From Bacteroidales bacterium UBA6828 (lineage in GTDB: Bacteria; Bacteroidota; Bacteroidia; Bacteroidales; Paludibacteraceae), in assembly GCA_002452095.1 (NCBI GenBank), contig DKEG01000060.1, positions 11,086 to 75,085 on the forward strand: a DNA stretch of 64,000 bases, written 5' to 3'. Both the position numbers and the translations under genes were made by a program. Of this stretch, positions 1 through 8,823 are shown one piece after another (the first letter of the stretch is position 1; every line of letters starts with the position of its first letter). The notes below the pieces were generated by a model. The model was not told where the DNA came from. It saw only the letters and a program-made list of their open reading frames with translations, and made no database searches.

Positions 1-267
1 TTTCTACGTAATTGGTATTATAAGATATAGGAATTGCATATTCCGTATATAACGTGAGTTCGATATAACGACAGAAAGAGACTTTGTCGGTCAACAACCA
101 ACAACAACTATGCACAACAGATAACGTATAGCAACCACTACATATAGCAAAACAAATTGCCACTGAATGGACCACTAATCGGCATTAGCGGGGCTGTTTC
201 GAACGGACGGCTGCGCCGTATTAGCGCAAATTAGCCATAAATTTCGTATTCCCAATTACATCGCACA
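1..267. other. Intergenic stretch, no gene seen
   Basis: No convincing reading frame is visible downstream of the restriction gene. Positions 47-70 hold two copies of ATATAACG separated by TGAGTTCG, a 16-bp direct repeat. The same block recurs at 61944-61967, so it is a dispersed intergenic repeat. Confidence 0.6.
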
Positions 268-1398
268 TCAGGAGTTGCTTATTTGCAATTTGGCATCTGC
301 TTCGAACCACTCACGAAAAGGAATGCCCCCTAACTGTGCAATCGTCTTTTGGGCAGTAGTTATCTTTAGGTTCTGTATGATTGTATGGGTTTGATTAAGC
401 CAGCGTTGGTACATATCTTCAGTATCACTCAACAAAACAGGATTCAGTTCCTCCACCTCTTTTTGAATAAGGGCAGGATTGTGCAAATAGAATTTTATGC
501 ACTTTGAATAAATCAGCACCTCGCCCACGATATGCGGGAGTTTGAAGGGTAACCTGTGTCCGTTGATATGCGTAAATTGTCCGCCTGCAGAGAAAGTATC
601 TCGTGCGTTGTACAGCAGAACGGAATACTTGGTGCATAACCACATTGCCGCCCGTTTGTAATCGCTTTTGAAAACTTCAGGAAACAAGATGAACATTTTA
701 GCCGCCAAATGTTCGTTCTCCGTAATATATGCGCGTGTTCCGTCGCTCCACAGTCGCAAGGACATATTGGTAGGGGATTCTAACCACCACGGCATTTCCG
801 CCCGATGCTCAGCAATGGCTCGGTTGCGATAATAGGAACGTACCTGTTCTATGGTATTATCGGAGGTACGCAACGCATCATAGGTAGTCCCCATCTTATC
901 GAATATGGATTCGCCTTTTTTCAATTCCATATCAATCAGATAGCGAGGAGAATGAGTAACGGCAATATCGTACAAGCAATCTTGATACGGACGGCATATG
1001 AACTCGGGGGTATTTCCGCCCAACTTGCCAAACAAGATATAAATATCCTGAACATCCGTCAGACGTGTTGATTCCATGATGCTACTGCCGGTGGAAGTCC
1101 AATGGTCTTTTTCTGTAGATTTTACCTCCACTCCATAGTATTGCGCCGCCAAAATATCGGGGAAATGCGCTCCCGAAATGAGTTGTATCTGTTCCGCTCG
1201 AAAAGGAGTGGCAGGCGCAACATCTTTCAACACCCGTTCGGATATTTTTTCCAACTCAAAAGCCGAACAATGCTGATAAACCGACTTGTTTGCCCGAGAT
1301 CGGTTGTTCAATTCCTTTTCCGCCAGCGACATAAAATCCCGGAAAGCGAGATCCGCCTCCGTCGTACTGCGTTCCCTTATGGCAATAATGTTTTCCAT
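268..1398 (-). CDS. Type II restriction endonuclease, PD-(D/E)XK type
   Basis: This 376-residue protein is the likely restriction partner of the cytosine methyltransferase just upstream. The sequence shows a PD-(D/E)XK-like centre: Asp81 in FPDIL, then Glu91-x-Lys93 in VEVKS, the spacing expected for a metal-dependent nuclease. The rest is not recognised and the recognition sequence cannot be predicted. Its ATG lies three bases after the methyltransferase stop codon, so the pair is translated from one message with the methyltransferase first, an order that protects the host. It has no signal peptide or membrane segment and should be cytoplasmic. The nuclease call rests on this motif plus the neighbour; a C-terminal specificity domain is inferred only. 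Confidence 0.8.
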   Translation of the reverse strand: MENIIAIRERSTTEADLAFRDFMSLAEKELNNRSRANKSVYQHCSAFELEKISERVLKDVAPATPFRAEQIQLISGAHFPDILAAQYYGVEVKSTEKDHWTSTGSSIMESTRLTDVQDIYILFGKLGGNTPEFICRPYQDCLYDIAVTHSPRYLIDMELKKGESIFDKMGTTYDALRTSDNTIEQVRSYYRNRAIAEHRAEMPWWLESPTNMSLRLWSDGTRAYITENEHLAAKMFILFPEVFKSDYKRAAMWLCTKYSVLLYNARDTFSAGGQFTHINGHRLPFKLPHIVGEVLIYSKCIKFYLHNPALIQKEVEELNPVLLSDTEDMYQRWLNQTHTIIQNLKITTAQKTIAQLGGIPFREWFEADAKLQISNS

Positions 1399-1401
1399 AG
1401 T

Positions 1402-2679
1402 CTATTCGAAATAGAGTTTCCATAACGATTGCAGACGCATAGCGATATGGTACGCCAAGACAGGAGGCACGGCATTACCTATGACTTTATAGCCACCGGA
1501 AGCGTTTAACGAAACACGATTTCCATTGATTGTTCCTTTCCACACAAACGGATAATCCGGCGGGAAGGTCTGAATCAAAGCACATTCCCGCACCGACAGG
1601 CGGCGTTCCGGCAAGCCTTGCTGTAATTCTTCGGTATGAGTTCCACCGTGTTCCAATGACAAACGGCGAAATTCAATATTTCCGTGATGCTCCGAGCGAA
1701 TGGTCGGACCTAATCCTTGTAGTTTGATTTCCGTCTGCCCTTGGCAATGTTTCCCCATATATTTGGCGTGCGAATAACTTTGTTGTGCAGGATCAGCAGA
1801 CGAATCCGGTTCTTCTAACCCCTCAAAAATATCTGCACAACATACATAAGGCAGTCCGCTTGTCGATGTGCAGGAATAATTGTGAGTAGGCTGCGGATAG
1901 GGATTGTATTCAGCAGGGATTGAGACGGAGGTCAGTGCAGACAAGGTCTGTGGTGTTAAGGCACTTTTCCGTATTCCGATAAAAATCACACGTTCTCTGG
2001 ACTCGGGTACGCCATAGTTTCCGGCATGCAAAACTTGCGGAGGCAAAACAAGATAACCATTTTCGTCGGCGGAGGAAAAATCTTTTTGAATAATCTCTTT
2101 CACATCCGACAAAGAAACCAATCCTTTTACATTCTCGGCGACAAACATCTTGGGTTTGACGATGTCGATCACCTGTTTCATCCAAAAATAGAGTTTTCCG
2201 CGTGTTTCTTCCGAAGGTTCCTCTTCCGACATACGTTTTCCGTTATGGTCACGCAGTGAGGCAAAGCCGTTACGTTTCCCTGCCACCGAAAAATCCTGAC
2301 AAGGAAAACCGCCTGTAACAATATCCACATTCTGCGGAAAAACTATTTGTCCCGCACGATGTTTCTTCACCAGATCGACAATACTCTCCAAATGATAGAT
2401 ATTCGGCGAATAACCGTATCGGCTAAAATAATGCGTCCATGCGATTTGTGCTTCCGGCAAAATATCGTTGGCAAAACAAAGTTTGAAGCGTGTGCTTTTT
2501 ACTCGAATCCAGTTAGCATCCAACTCTTCGCTTATCCAACCGGAGTGTGGTGGTATTGATTTTCGTTGGCACACAAAGCCGCCCTCGAAACCTAAATCCA
2601 TTCCTCCGCAACCTGAAAACAAAGAGAGAACCCGTAAATCTTTCTTAGATACCTGCGGAATTTGATGAGTTGTGTCCAT
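1402..2679 (-). CDS. DNA (cytosine-5-)-methyltransferase
   Basis: This protein transfers a methyl group from S-adenosylmethionine to carbon 5 of cytosine in a short target site. The 425 residues carry the family motifs in order: motif I FSGCGG (residues 21-26) for cofactor binding, motif IV GGFPCQDFS near residue 125 with the catalytic Cys, motif VI ENVKGL near 180, the PESRERV segment of motif VIII, and the closing GNAVPP near 400. The length is normal for a bacterial C5 enzyme. It is followed immediately by a nuclease gene, which makes this a restriction-modification pair rather than an orphan. A promoter about 340 bases upstream implies a long leader. Target specificity cannot be read from the sequence. 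Confidence 0.96.
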   Translation of the reverse strand: MDTTHQIPQVSKKDLRVLSLFSGCGGMDLGFEGGFVCQRKSIPPHSGWISEELDANWIRVKSTRFKLCFANDILPEAQIAWTHYFSRYGYSPNIYHLESIVDLVKKHRAGQIVFPQNVDIVTGGFPCQDFSVAGKRNGFASLRDHNGKRMSEEEPSEETRGKLYFWMKQVIDIVKPKMFVAENVKGLVSLSDVKEIIQKDFSSADENGYLVLPPQVLHAGNYGVPESRERVIFIGIRKSALTPQTLSALTSVSIPAEYNPYPQPTHNYSCTSTSGLPYVCCADIFEGLEEPDSSADPAQQSYSHAKYMGKHCQGQTEIKLQGLGPTIRSEHHGNIEFRRLSLEHGGTHTEELQQGLPERRLSVRECALIQTFPPDYPFVWKGTINGNRVSLNASGGYKVIGNAVPPVLAYHIAMRLQSLWKLYFE

Positions 2680-3021
2680 AATGTCTATTATTAAGCGTTT
2701 AGCATATGGACATAAAAAAAGCGTGGAACTTGACGATTGTCTTGTTCCACTTATAGAGGCTCTCGCATTGCCATATCCTTAGAACAGACAACGCAAGCCC
2801 ACACTTGATACGAATACAATACACCCTATGTATATGTACACGAACCCCACCTTTGATAAAGGCAGTTAAGAATATACACAAGGGCGAGATATTCATATCC
2901 CGCAGGGCATTTACCATTGCTGTGTTCTGAAGGATATTGAAATTTGCGAGATTTCTATAAGTCAGAACAAAGCGTCAATAAACGCTAATTATTATGTCTG
3001 CAAAGCGTTACTTTGCAGTTG
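2680..3021 (-). other. Long untranslated leader of the restriction-modification operon
   Basis: About 340 bases separate the predicted transcription start from the methyltransferase ATG. A 72-codon open frame (2699-2917, minus) lies here, but its product has no recognisable fold, an odd Cys/His/Lys-rich composition and no ribosome site, so it is not called as a gene. Small inverted repeats are present: TGCAAAG/CTTTGCA at 2999-3017 and AGCGT/ACGCT at 2971-2986. A control-protein gene of the helix-turn-helix type, common in such systems, is not seen. Confidence 0.5.
2999..3017. promoter_or_regulatory. Palindrome at the start of the restriction-modification transcript
   Basis: Seven perfect base pairs, TGCAAAG and CTTTGCA, flank a five-base centre. 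The palindrome begins five bases past the -7 box, so it overlaps the predicted transcription start. It could be a repressor site or a 5' hairpin; the sequence alone does not decide. Confidence 0.4.
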
Positions 3022-3052
3022 CAAAGGTACTACTTTTCTTTGGTTTGTACAA
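3022..3052 (-). promoter_or_regulatory. Bacteroidota-type promoter for the restriction-modification genes
   Basis: On the minus strand TACCTTTG (3022-3029) matches the TAnnTTTG -7 box, and TTG (3050-3052) sits exactly 20 bases upstream as the -33 box. Confidence 0.75.
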
Positions 3053-3125
3053 GGATAGAAAGAAAAATACAAAAAATGCAGGGTTTAGAGCAAGATTTTA
3101 ATGCCCATAGTATATAGTTTACGAC

Positions 3126-3156
3126 AACTCCCCGCACGGAGATTGTGCGGGGAGTT
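3126..3156. terminator. GC-rich hairpin between divergent ends, probable terminator
   Basis: A 12-bp perfect stem (AACTCCCCGCAC with its complement) closes a 7-base loop. The T-rich tract lies on the plus-strand side (from 3155), yet the only gene reading into it is iorB on the minus strand, whose stop is about 30 bases away. It probably stops the iorB message, possibly without a U-tract. Right after it, a 16-bp unit (TTTCTATTATTCTATC) is repeated twice. Confidence 0.6.
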
Positions 3157-3184
3157 TTATTGTTTCTATTATTCTATCTTTCTA

Positions 3185-3769
3185 TTATTCTATATGCTTG
3201 GAGTTGCGGTAGCCGGCTTCGACGGCGGAGACGTTGCTTTGGACGATGGCGTCGCCTTTGCGGGCGAAGACACGCTGCACACCGGCAATCATCTTGTCGT
3301 GGTCGATACCCAACATAGGAATGGCTGCTCCGAGAAGCACCATGTTAGCCGCCTGCGAGGGTGCGCCTGCCTCTTTGGCAAGGGCTTCTACGTCCAAGAG
3401 AACGTGGTTCTTGTGGGCTTCGATGTGGCGGATAACCTCCTCCAATTCGGGATAGTTGGGGATATTGACGAAAGGCACGGACGATGTTACAATCCAGCCT
3501 TCGGGCTTGAGATACTGCACATAGCGCAAAGCCTCCATAGGCTCCAAGGAGATGATAAGGTCGGCTCCGCCAACGGGAATGAGGTCCGAGTGGATAGGTT
3601 CGGACGAGAGACGGAGGTTGGACTGCACGTCCCCACCACGCTGACTCATACCGTGTACCTCGGCTTGCTTGAGATACAAGCCCTCTGCCAAAGCGGCTTC
3701 ACCAATGACTGTAGCAATAGAGAGGATACCTTGTCCTCCGACGCCTGCCAAAATAATATCTTTTTTCAT
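3185..3769 (-). CDS. iorB: Indolepyruvate:ferredoxin oxidoreductase, beta subunit
   Basis: With IorA this subunit oxidatively decarboxylates aryl pyruvates such as indolepyruvate to aryl-acetyl-CoA and reduces ferredoxin, in cytoplasmic amino-acid catabolism. The 194 residues begin with the family's GVGGQGILS segment (about residues 9-17) and continue with the EVHGMSQRGGDVQ and SLEPMEALR motifs typical of the gamma/beta part of 2-oxoacid:acceptor oxidoreductases. Length is as expected for IorB. It lies 22 bases after iorA in the same direction, confirming the pair, and closes a run of six minus-strand genes. A GC-rich hairpin follows. Confidence 0.95.
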   Translation of the reverse strand: MKKDIILAGVGGQGILSIATVIGEAALAEGLYLKQAEVHGMSQRGGDVQSNLRLSSEPIHSDLIPVGGADLIISLEPMEALRYVQYLKPEGWIVTSSVPFVNIPNYPELEEVIRHIEAHKNHVLLDVEALAKEAGAPSQAANMVLLGAAIPMLGIDHDKMIAGVQRVFARKGDAIVQSNVSAVEAGYRNSKHIE

Positions 3770-3791
3770 ATTCTGTATTCAATTTGTGGTT

Positions 3792-5390
3792 TTACTTTTT
3801 TGCCTTCAAGTGGCGTTTGAGCGTTTGGATGCACTCGCGGCGTGCGATGACTACGGAAGTGCCCGGGTAGTCGATTTCTTCGCGGAGCACGTTCTTAATC
3901 TCGTCCATATTCTTGGGCAGGGGCACTACGACGCGCACGTGGTCTTTGTCCACACCGACACCATAGCATATCTGCTCAAGGCGACCCGTACCGGCAGAGT
4001 CCTGTCCGCCCGTCATACCCGTGGTGAGGTTGTCGGAGATAAGTACCACTACATTGGCGTTGCTGTTGACGCAGTCCAAGAGTCCGGTCATGCCCGAGTG
4101 GGTGAACGTAGAGTCACCGATAACGGCAATGGCGGGGTGTTGCCCTGCATCGGCAGCGCCTTTCGCCATGGTGATAGAGGCTCCCATCTCCACACACGCG
4201 TGGATAGCGTGGAAAGGCGAGAGGGCACCCAGCGTGTAGCAACCGATGTCGCCGAAGATACGGGGTTGCGGGTATTCGCGTGCGACCTCGTTGAGGGCAG
4301 CATATACATCACGGTGTCCACAACCTTGGCACAGTGCGGGCGGACGGTTGACAACGAGATTGTCCGCTTCGCGGGTAGGCAGTGCATCGAGACCGATAGC
4401 AAGGCGTACGCTGTCGGGTGTGAGTTCGCCCATACGCGGGAGGTCGCCCGTAAGGCGTCCTTTGACTGCGACCGTGGAAGGCACAAGTCCGTGGATGAGT
4501 TCCTCAACGACAGGTTGTCCCTCTTCGATAACGAGGATTTCCTTGGCACCGTCAGCCACCATTTGGTTGATGAGGGCAACGGGCAGCGGGTACTGAGCGA
4601 CCTTGAGGATAGAGCAGCCCATAGCAGGTTGGTAGTTCTCCATGAGGTAGTTGTAGGCAATACCCGTGGTAATGATACCGCGCTCGGGGTGCGTGCCTTT
4701 GACATAGGAATTGAAGGGCGAAGTCTCGCTCTTGTGTACGAATGTAGGTTGTGCGGCTACGAGTTCGGCATAGTTCTTCTTGGCAAATGCCGGCAGCAGG
4801 ATAAAGTGCTGTACGTTCTCGGGGAGAGACATCTGGTTCTGCACAGGTGTGTTGTCAGCGGTCTCGACAACGGCACGCGAGTGAGCCATGCGGGTTGTTA
4901 CGCGCAAAAGGATGGGTGTGCGCAGTTCCTCGGAAAGGCGGAACGCCTCTTTGGTCATCTCGTATGCCTCCTGTTGGTTGGTGGGCTCGAAGCACGGTAT
5001 CATGGCAAACTTGGCATAGAAACGGCTGTCCTGCTCGTTTTGCGAAGAGTGCATGGAGGGGTCGTCAGCAGCCACCACTACCAAGCCGCCGTTCACGCCG
5101 GTGATAGCAGCGTTCATGAATGCGTCTGCGCAGACGTTCATACCCACGTGCTTCATACATACGAGTGCGCGTTTGCCCATATAGGACATGCCGAGCGCGC
5201 CCTCCATAGCGGTCTTCTCGTTGGATGCCCAACGGCAGAAGATAGAGGGTTGTGCGGCTTTCGCCTCGTGCAGTTGAATGTACTCCGTGATTTCCGTTGA
5301 CGGTGTGCCCGGGTAGGCATAGACACCGCTCAAGCCAGCGTCGATAGCACCTTGCGCTATCGCTTCATCGCCTAAAAGAAGGTGTTTCAT
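3792..5390 (-). CDS. iorA: Indolepyruvate:ferredoxin oxidoreductase, alpha subunit
   Basis: This is the thiamine-diphosphate subunit of the aryl-pyruvate oxidoreductase. The N-terminal half shows GDEAIAQGAIDAGLSG followed by YPGTPSTEI, the pyrimidine-domain start of the family. The C-terminal half has CQGCGHRD, then GDIGCYTLG (about residue 380) and GDSTFTHSG (about 425), which form the diphosphate/Mg site. The protein ends at 532 residues with HLKAKK and lacks the C-terminal Cys-rich 2[4Fe-4S] ferredoxin-like domain of the longer archaeal enzymes, so electrons must leave by another route. It is preceded by an RluA-family gene at 57 bases and followed by iorB. Function is certain at family level; the preferred aryl substrate is inferred. 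Confidence 0.95.
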   Translation of the reverse strand: MKHLLLGDEAIAQGAIDAGLSGVYAYPGTPSTEITEYIQLHEAKAAQPSIFCRWASNEKTAMEGALGMSYMGKRALVCMKHVGMNVCADAFMNAAITGVNGGLVVVAADDPSMHSSQNEQDSRFYAKFAMIPCFEPTNQQEAYEMTKEAFRLSEELRTPILLRVTTRMAHSRAVVETADNTPVQNQMSLPENVQHFILLPAFAKKNYAELVAAQPTFVHKSETSPFNSYVKGTHPERGIITTGIAYNYLMENYQPAMGCSILKVAQYPLPVALINQMVADGAKEILVIEEGQPVVEELIHGLVPSTVAVKGRLTGDLPRMGELTPDSVRLAIGLDALPTREADNLVVNRPPALCQGCGHRDVYAALNEVAREYPQPRIFGDIGCYTLGALSPFHAIHACVEMGASITMAKGAADAGQHPAIAVIGDSTFTHSGMTGLLDCVNSNANVVVLISDNLTTGMTGGQDSAGTGRLEQICYGVGVDKDHVRVVVPLPKNMDEIKNVLREEIDYPGTSVVIARRECIQTLKRHLKAKK

Positions 5391-5447
5391 GATATATGGG
5401 GTTTAGTTTTGGGGTTATGATTTCATTTCTTCGCTAATCTGTGTCAA

Positions 5448-6170
5448 TCAGCCGTTAACCGGTGTTTCTTCTCTTTCCGCTTGGGCGGCTAAGGCTTGCC
5501 AGAGGCGGTCTTGGGGGACGGGGGTGGTAATAGAGACGGGTTGTTTGCTGACGGGGTGAATGAACTCGATACGCCGTGCGTGGAGACAAATTCCGCCGTC
5601 GGGATTGCTGCGCTTGGCTCCGTACTTAAGGTCGCCTTTTATCGGGCAGCCGATAGCCGCCAACTGGCAGCGTATCTGGTGGTGGCGTCCTGTCTCAAGG
5701 TTTATTTCAAGGAGCGTATATCGGTCGCCGCAGGCAATGGTTTTATAAGTAAGAACGGCTTTCTTTGCTTCCTTGTTGAGCGGATTGCCGTCTTTGTCTG
5801 TACGGGCAATATACGACTTGTTCTGCTGCTCGTTGCGAATGAGGTAGTTCTCCAAGCGTCCCTCGGGTGCAGCGGGCGCATTGGCAACGATTGCCCAATA
5901 GGTCTTTTGGATTTCGGTATGCGATTTGAACATATCGTTGAGCCGCGCCAGAGCCTTGCTTGTGCGGGCAAAGAGTACTACCCCACTCGTGGGGCGGTCG
6001 AGACGGTGGGTAACACCGAGAAAGACCTCACCGGGTTTGTTGCATTTCTCCTTGATATAGGCTTTTACCAACTCCGAAAGCGGCGTATCGCCCGTCTTGT
6101 CGCCCTGCACTATCTCGTTGCAGGTCTTATTGACGGCGATGATATGGTTATCTTCGTAGAGGACAGTCAT
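5448..6170 (-). CDS. RluA-family RNA pseudouridine synthase
   Basis: This enzyme isomerises specific uridines in rRNA or tRNA to pseudouridine. The key motif HRLDRPTSG is at residues 55-63, with the catalytic Asp58. Other family blocks follow: ETGRHHQIRCQLA for RNA binding and GDLKYGA near the C-terminal third. At 240 residues it is a minimal RluA-type catalytic domain without an S4 RNA-binding domain, as in RluA/TruC-like short forms. It sits between rlmB and iorA on the same strand, so rRNA maturation genes are adjacent. Which uridine it modifies cannot be told from the sequence. Confidence 0.92.
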   Translation of the reverse strand: MTVLYEDNHIIAVNKTCNEIVQGDKTGDTPLSELVKAYIKEKCNKPGEVFLGVTHRLDRPTSGVVLFARTSKALARLNDMFKSHTEIQKTYWAIVANAPAAPEGRLENYLIRNEQQNKSYIARTDKDGNPLNKEAKKAVLTYKTIACGDRYTLLEINLETGRHHQIRCQLAAIGCPIKGDLKYGAKRSNPDGGICLHARRIEFIHPVSKQPVSITTPVPQDRLWQALAAQAEREETPVNG

Positions 6171-6240
6171 TATTAGTTGAAAGTTGAGAGATTAAAGTTG
6201 AAAAAAGTTGGGGAGTTGGAAAGTTAAGAGTTTTTTGTTT

Positions 6241-7071
6241 TCAGTTTTTAGTGCGTTGGCGGACGGCTTCATAGATCATAATACCGGCGGCAACAGAGAC
6301 ATTGAGGGACTCGATAGCATCGGTCATCGGGATACGAACACGGTCGGTAGTAAGTTTGAGATTTTCCTCATAGATACCCTTTTCCTCTGACCCCATAATA
6401 ATTGCCGTGGGAGCGGTCATATCCACATCGGTATAATTGGTGTCAGTATGCTCTGTAGCGGCTACGATACGCAGACCGCTGTCGCGGAGATAGGTCAAGC
6501 AGTTCTGCAGGTTATCCACCTTGCAGACCGGGAGTGTATGGAGCGCACCCGCCGAGGTTTTGATAGCATCGCCGTTGATAGAGACACAACCGCGCGTAGG
6601 AATAATGAGCGCATGCACGCCTGCGCAAGCGCACGTGCGGGCGATTGCTCCGAAATTGCGCATATCGGTGATACCATCCAGCACCATCAACAGCGGTGTT
6701 TTACCCTCGTCAAAGAGCGATTGCACCATATCCTCGACACGATAGAACTCGATGGGCGAGAGAAAAGCGATGACTCCCTGGTGATTCTTGTCGGTAAACT
6801 GATTGAGTTTCTCAACAGGCACTTTCTGCACAGGGGTGGTGGTGCCTTCGAGTTTCTGCAGCAGTTCTCTGCCGATAGTGCTGCTCATATCGCGGCGGAG
6901 GAGGACTTTATCCAGCACCTTGCCCGCATCAAGTGCTTCGATGACGGCACGGATACCGAAGATCATCTCTTTCTCGGGCGGACGCTTGGTATCGTATTGC
7001 GGTTTACTCTCACGACGCGGCAAAGAGAGACGCTCGTGGTTGAAATTCGGATTATAACTTTTCTGATACAT
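6241..7071 (-). CDS. rlmB: 23S rRNA (guanosine-2'-O)-methyltransferase, TrmH/SPOUT family
   Basis: A SPOUT-class methyltransferase that puts a 2'-O-methyl group on a guanosine of 23S rRNA. After a basic, poorly conserved leader of about 35 residues comes the substrate-binding domain opening with IFGIRAVIEAL. The catalytic domain carries the three SPOUT motifs: NFGAIARTC, then IIMGSEEKGI, then IPMTDAIESLNVSVA, which form the trefoil knot and cofactor site. The 276 residues are slightly long because of the leader. The start lies 9 bases after the dsbD stop, so it is part of the murA-led operon. RlmB is favoured over plain TrmH because of the N-terminal L30e-like domain. Confidence 0.92.
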   Translation of the reverse strand: MYQKSYNPNFNHERLSLPRRESKPQYDTKRPPEKEMIFGIRAVIEALDAGKVLDKVLLRRDMSSTIGRELLQKLEGTTTPVQKVPVEKLNQFTDKNHQGVIAFLSPIEFYRVEDMVQSLFDEGKTPLLMVLDGITDMRNFGAIARTCACAGVHALIIPTRGCVSINGDAIKTSAGALHTLPVCKVDNLQNCLTYLRDSGLRIVAATEHTDTNYTDVDMTAPTAIIMGSEEKGIYEENLKLTTDRVRIPMTDAIESLNVSVAAGIMIYEAVRQRTKN

Positions 7072-7080
7072 ATCTCGTTG

Positions 7081-8814
7081 TCAGTATTGTAACCAATTAA
7101 GAAATTTAGAAATATCTTCGTCGTAGGAATAGGCGGTGGAAGTAAGACGGTTGCCGTTGGCATCCAACTGGATATAATAGGGCTGGGCATTGGCTCCGTA
7201 CTCGGTGCGCTGCTTGTAACTCCACTTGTCGCCAATGGTTTTCAGCGTGACGGTTTTGCCGTTTTCCTCCACTTGTACGGGGGCGGGCAACTTGGTCTTG
7301 TCGTCCACGATAAGGGAGATCAGGACATAGTTGCGCAGGCGTGCTTCGACCTCGGGTTTGGAGAGCACTGCCGCTTCCATCTTGCGGCAGTTGACACAGC
7401 CATAGCCGTTAAAATCGAGGAAGACAGGCATTTGGTGTGCGCGGGCATACGCCATACCCTCATCGTAGTCGGTGAACGTGATTTGTTTATCGGCGGGCGC
7501 GGAAGCGGTATGCTGCCCGATATGCCAGTCCTGCGTACTCATAGGCGGTGCAAAAGCAGATATGGCACGCAGCGGTGCGCCCCACAAGCCGGGGAGCATA
7601 TAGACCGCAAATGCGAGAGAGATAACAGCGAGGAAGAAGCGTGGTACAGAGGTTTTGCGGTGGGAGTCATCGTCGTTAGGGAACGAAATAAGCCCCAAGA
7701 GATACAGTCCGAGCAGGGCAAAGATGACCACCCAAAGGGCGATAAAGACCTCCCTGTCGAGGATATGCCAGCCGTAGGCGAGATCTGCCACGGAGAGAAA
7801 TTTGAGCGAGAGTGCGAGTTCGAGGAAAGCGAGTGTAACCTTGAAGGTATTCATCCAACCGCCCGATTTAGGCAGTTTTTTGAGTACAGAGGGGAACAGG
7901 GCGAATAGCGAGAACGGTAGTGCGAGGGCGATAGCGAAGCCGAGCATACCTATTGCGGGGGCGAGAAGGGTCTTGCCTGCCGCTTCTACGAGCAGAGTGC
8001 CGATGATTGGTCCCGTACAGGAGAAAGAGACGATGACGAGGGTGAATGCCATCAGCAGGATACTGAGGAAGCCCGTGGTGTTGCCCGACTTGGTACTAAG
8101 GGCGGTAGACCACGAACTTGGCAAGGTCAGTTCGAATGCGCCAAAGAACGAAGCGGCAAAGAGTACAAGAATCAAAAAGAAAATGATGTTCACCACTGCA
8201 TTGGTGCTGAGTGCATTGAGGGCGGAGGCTCCGAAGAGGAGTGTTACCAGCAAGCCCAGTCCTACGTAGATGATGATGATACTCAGTCCGTAGAGAAGGG
8301 CATCGCGCACGGTGTGCGGGTTGGTGGTGCCGCGTGCCGCTCCATTCCGCTTGATAAAGAAAGAGACGGTCATCGGGATAATAGGCCATACACAGGGGGT
8401 GAAGACAGCCAGCAGTCCGCCCAAAAGCCCCATAGCGAATACCCACCAGAGCGATTTATCGGAGGTGTTATTGGGTGTATCAACGGCTACGGGAGCGTCC
8501 TGCACTATGGCTTCGGGCGTATATTTCCACACCTCGGGGGCAGTACACATACGGTCGTCGCAGGCATTGTAGCGCACCGAGACGGACGGGACAGCGGGCA
8601 GAGCAAGGGTGTATGTACCGCTGTATTCCTCACCAACGGCGGAGTCATTTACCTCAATAAGGGTCATGTGCCAACCTGCGTCTATGGTGGCTTCTATTTT
8701 GATGCTGTCGCCGACAACAGAGCCTGTCCATCGGACGGGATTAACGATTTGTGCGATTGCTCCCGTTATCACGAGGAGCAAGACGGTGAGCGTCAGTAGT
8801 ATCTTTTTAGTCAT
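7081..8814 (-). CDS. dsbD: Thiol:disulfide interchange protein DsbD
   Basis: DsbD passes electrons from cytoplasmic thioredoxin across the inner membrane to periplasmic partners. The 577 residues show the full three-part layout: a signal peptide (1-21), an N-terminal periplasmic domain with the Cys pair in YNACDDRMC, an eight-helix membrane domain with conserved Cys in FTPCVWPIIP and in SFSCTGPI, and a C-terminal thioredoxin-like domain with a CVNC centre in GYGCVNCRKM. The N-terminal domain is shorter than in E. coli, which appears usual for this phylum. It starts 9 bases after murA ends. Periplasmic clients are not encoded nearby. Confidence 0.95.
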   Translation of the reverse strand: MTKKILLTLTVLLLVITGAIAQIVNPVRWTGSVVGDSIKIEATIDAGWHMTLIEVNDSAVGEEYSGTYTLALPAVPSVSVRYNACDDRMCTAPEVWKYTPEAIVQDAPVAVDTPNNTSDKSLWWVFAMGLLGGLLAVFTPCVWPIIPMTVSFFIKRNGAARGTTNPHTVRDALLYGLSIIIIYVGLGLLVTLLFGASALNALSTNAVVNIIFFLILVLFAASFFGAFELTLPSSWSTALSTKSGNTTGFLSILLMAFTLVIVSFSCTGPIIGTLLVEAAGKTLLAPAIGMLGFAIALALPFSLFALFPSVLKKLPKSGGWMNTFKVTLAFLELALSLKFLSVADLAYGWHILDREVFIALWVVIFALLGLYLLGLISFPNDDDSHRKTSVPRFFLAVISLAFAVYMLPGLWGAPLRAISAFAPPMSTQDWHIGQHTASAPADKQITFTDYDEGMAYARAHQMPVFLDFNGYGCVNCRKMEAAVLSKPEVEARLRNYVLISLIVDDKTKLPAPVQVEENGKTVTLKTIGDKWSYKQRTEYGANAQPYYIQLDANGNRLTSTAYSYDEDISKFLNWLQY

Positions 8815-8823
8815 ACAGGTGTA

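Noticed and set aside
2699..2917. 72-codon frame between the methyltransferase and its promoter, possible control protein
   Set aside because: No helix-turn-helix, unusual Cys/His/Lys composition and no ribosome site; kept only as leader description.
3669..5300. Long open frame of 543 codons on the plus strand opposite iorA
   Set aside because: It is antisense to a gene with clear family motifs; the product has no fold and follows from GC-rich codon use of the real gene.
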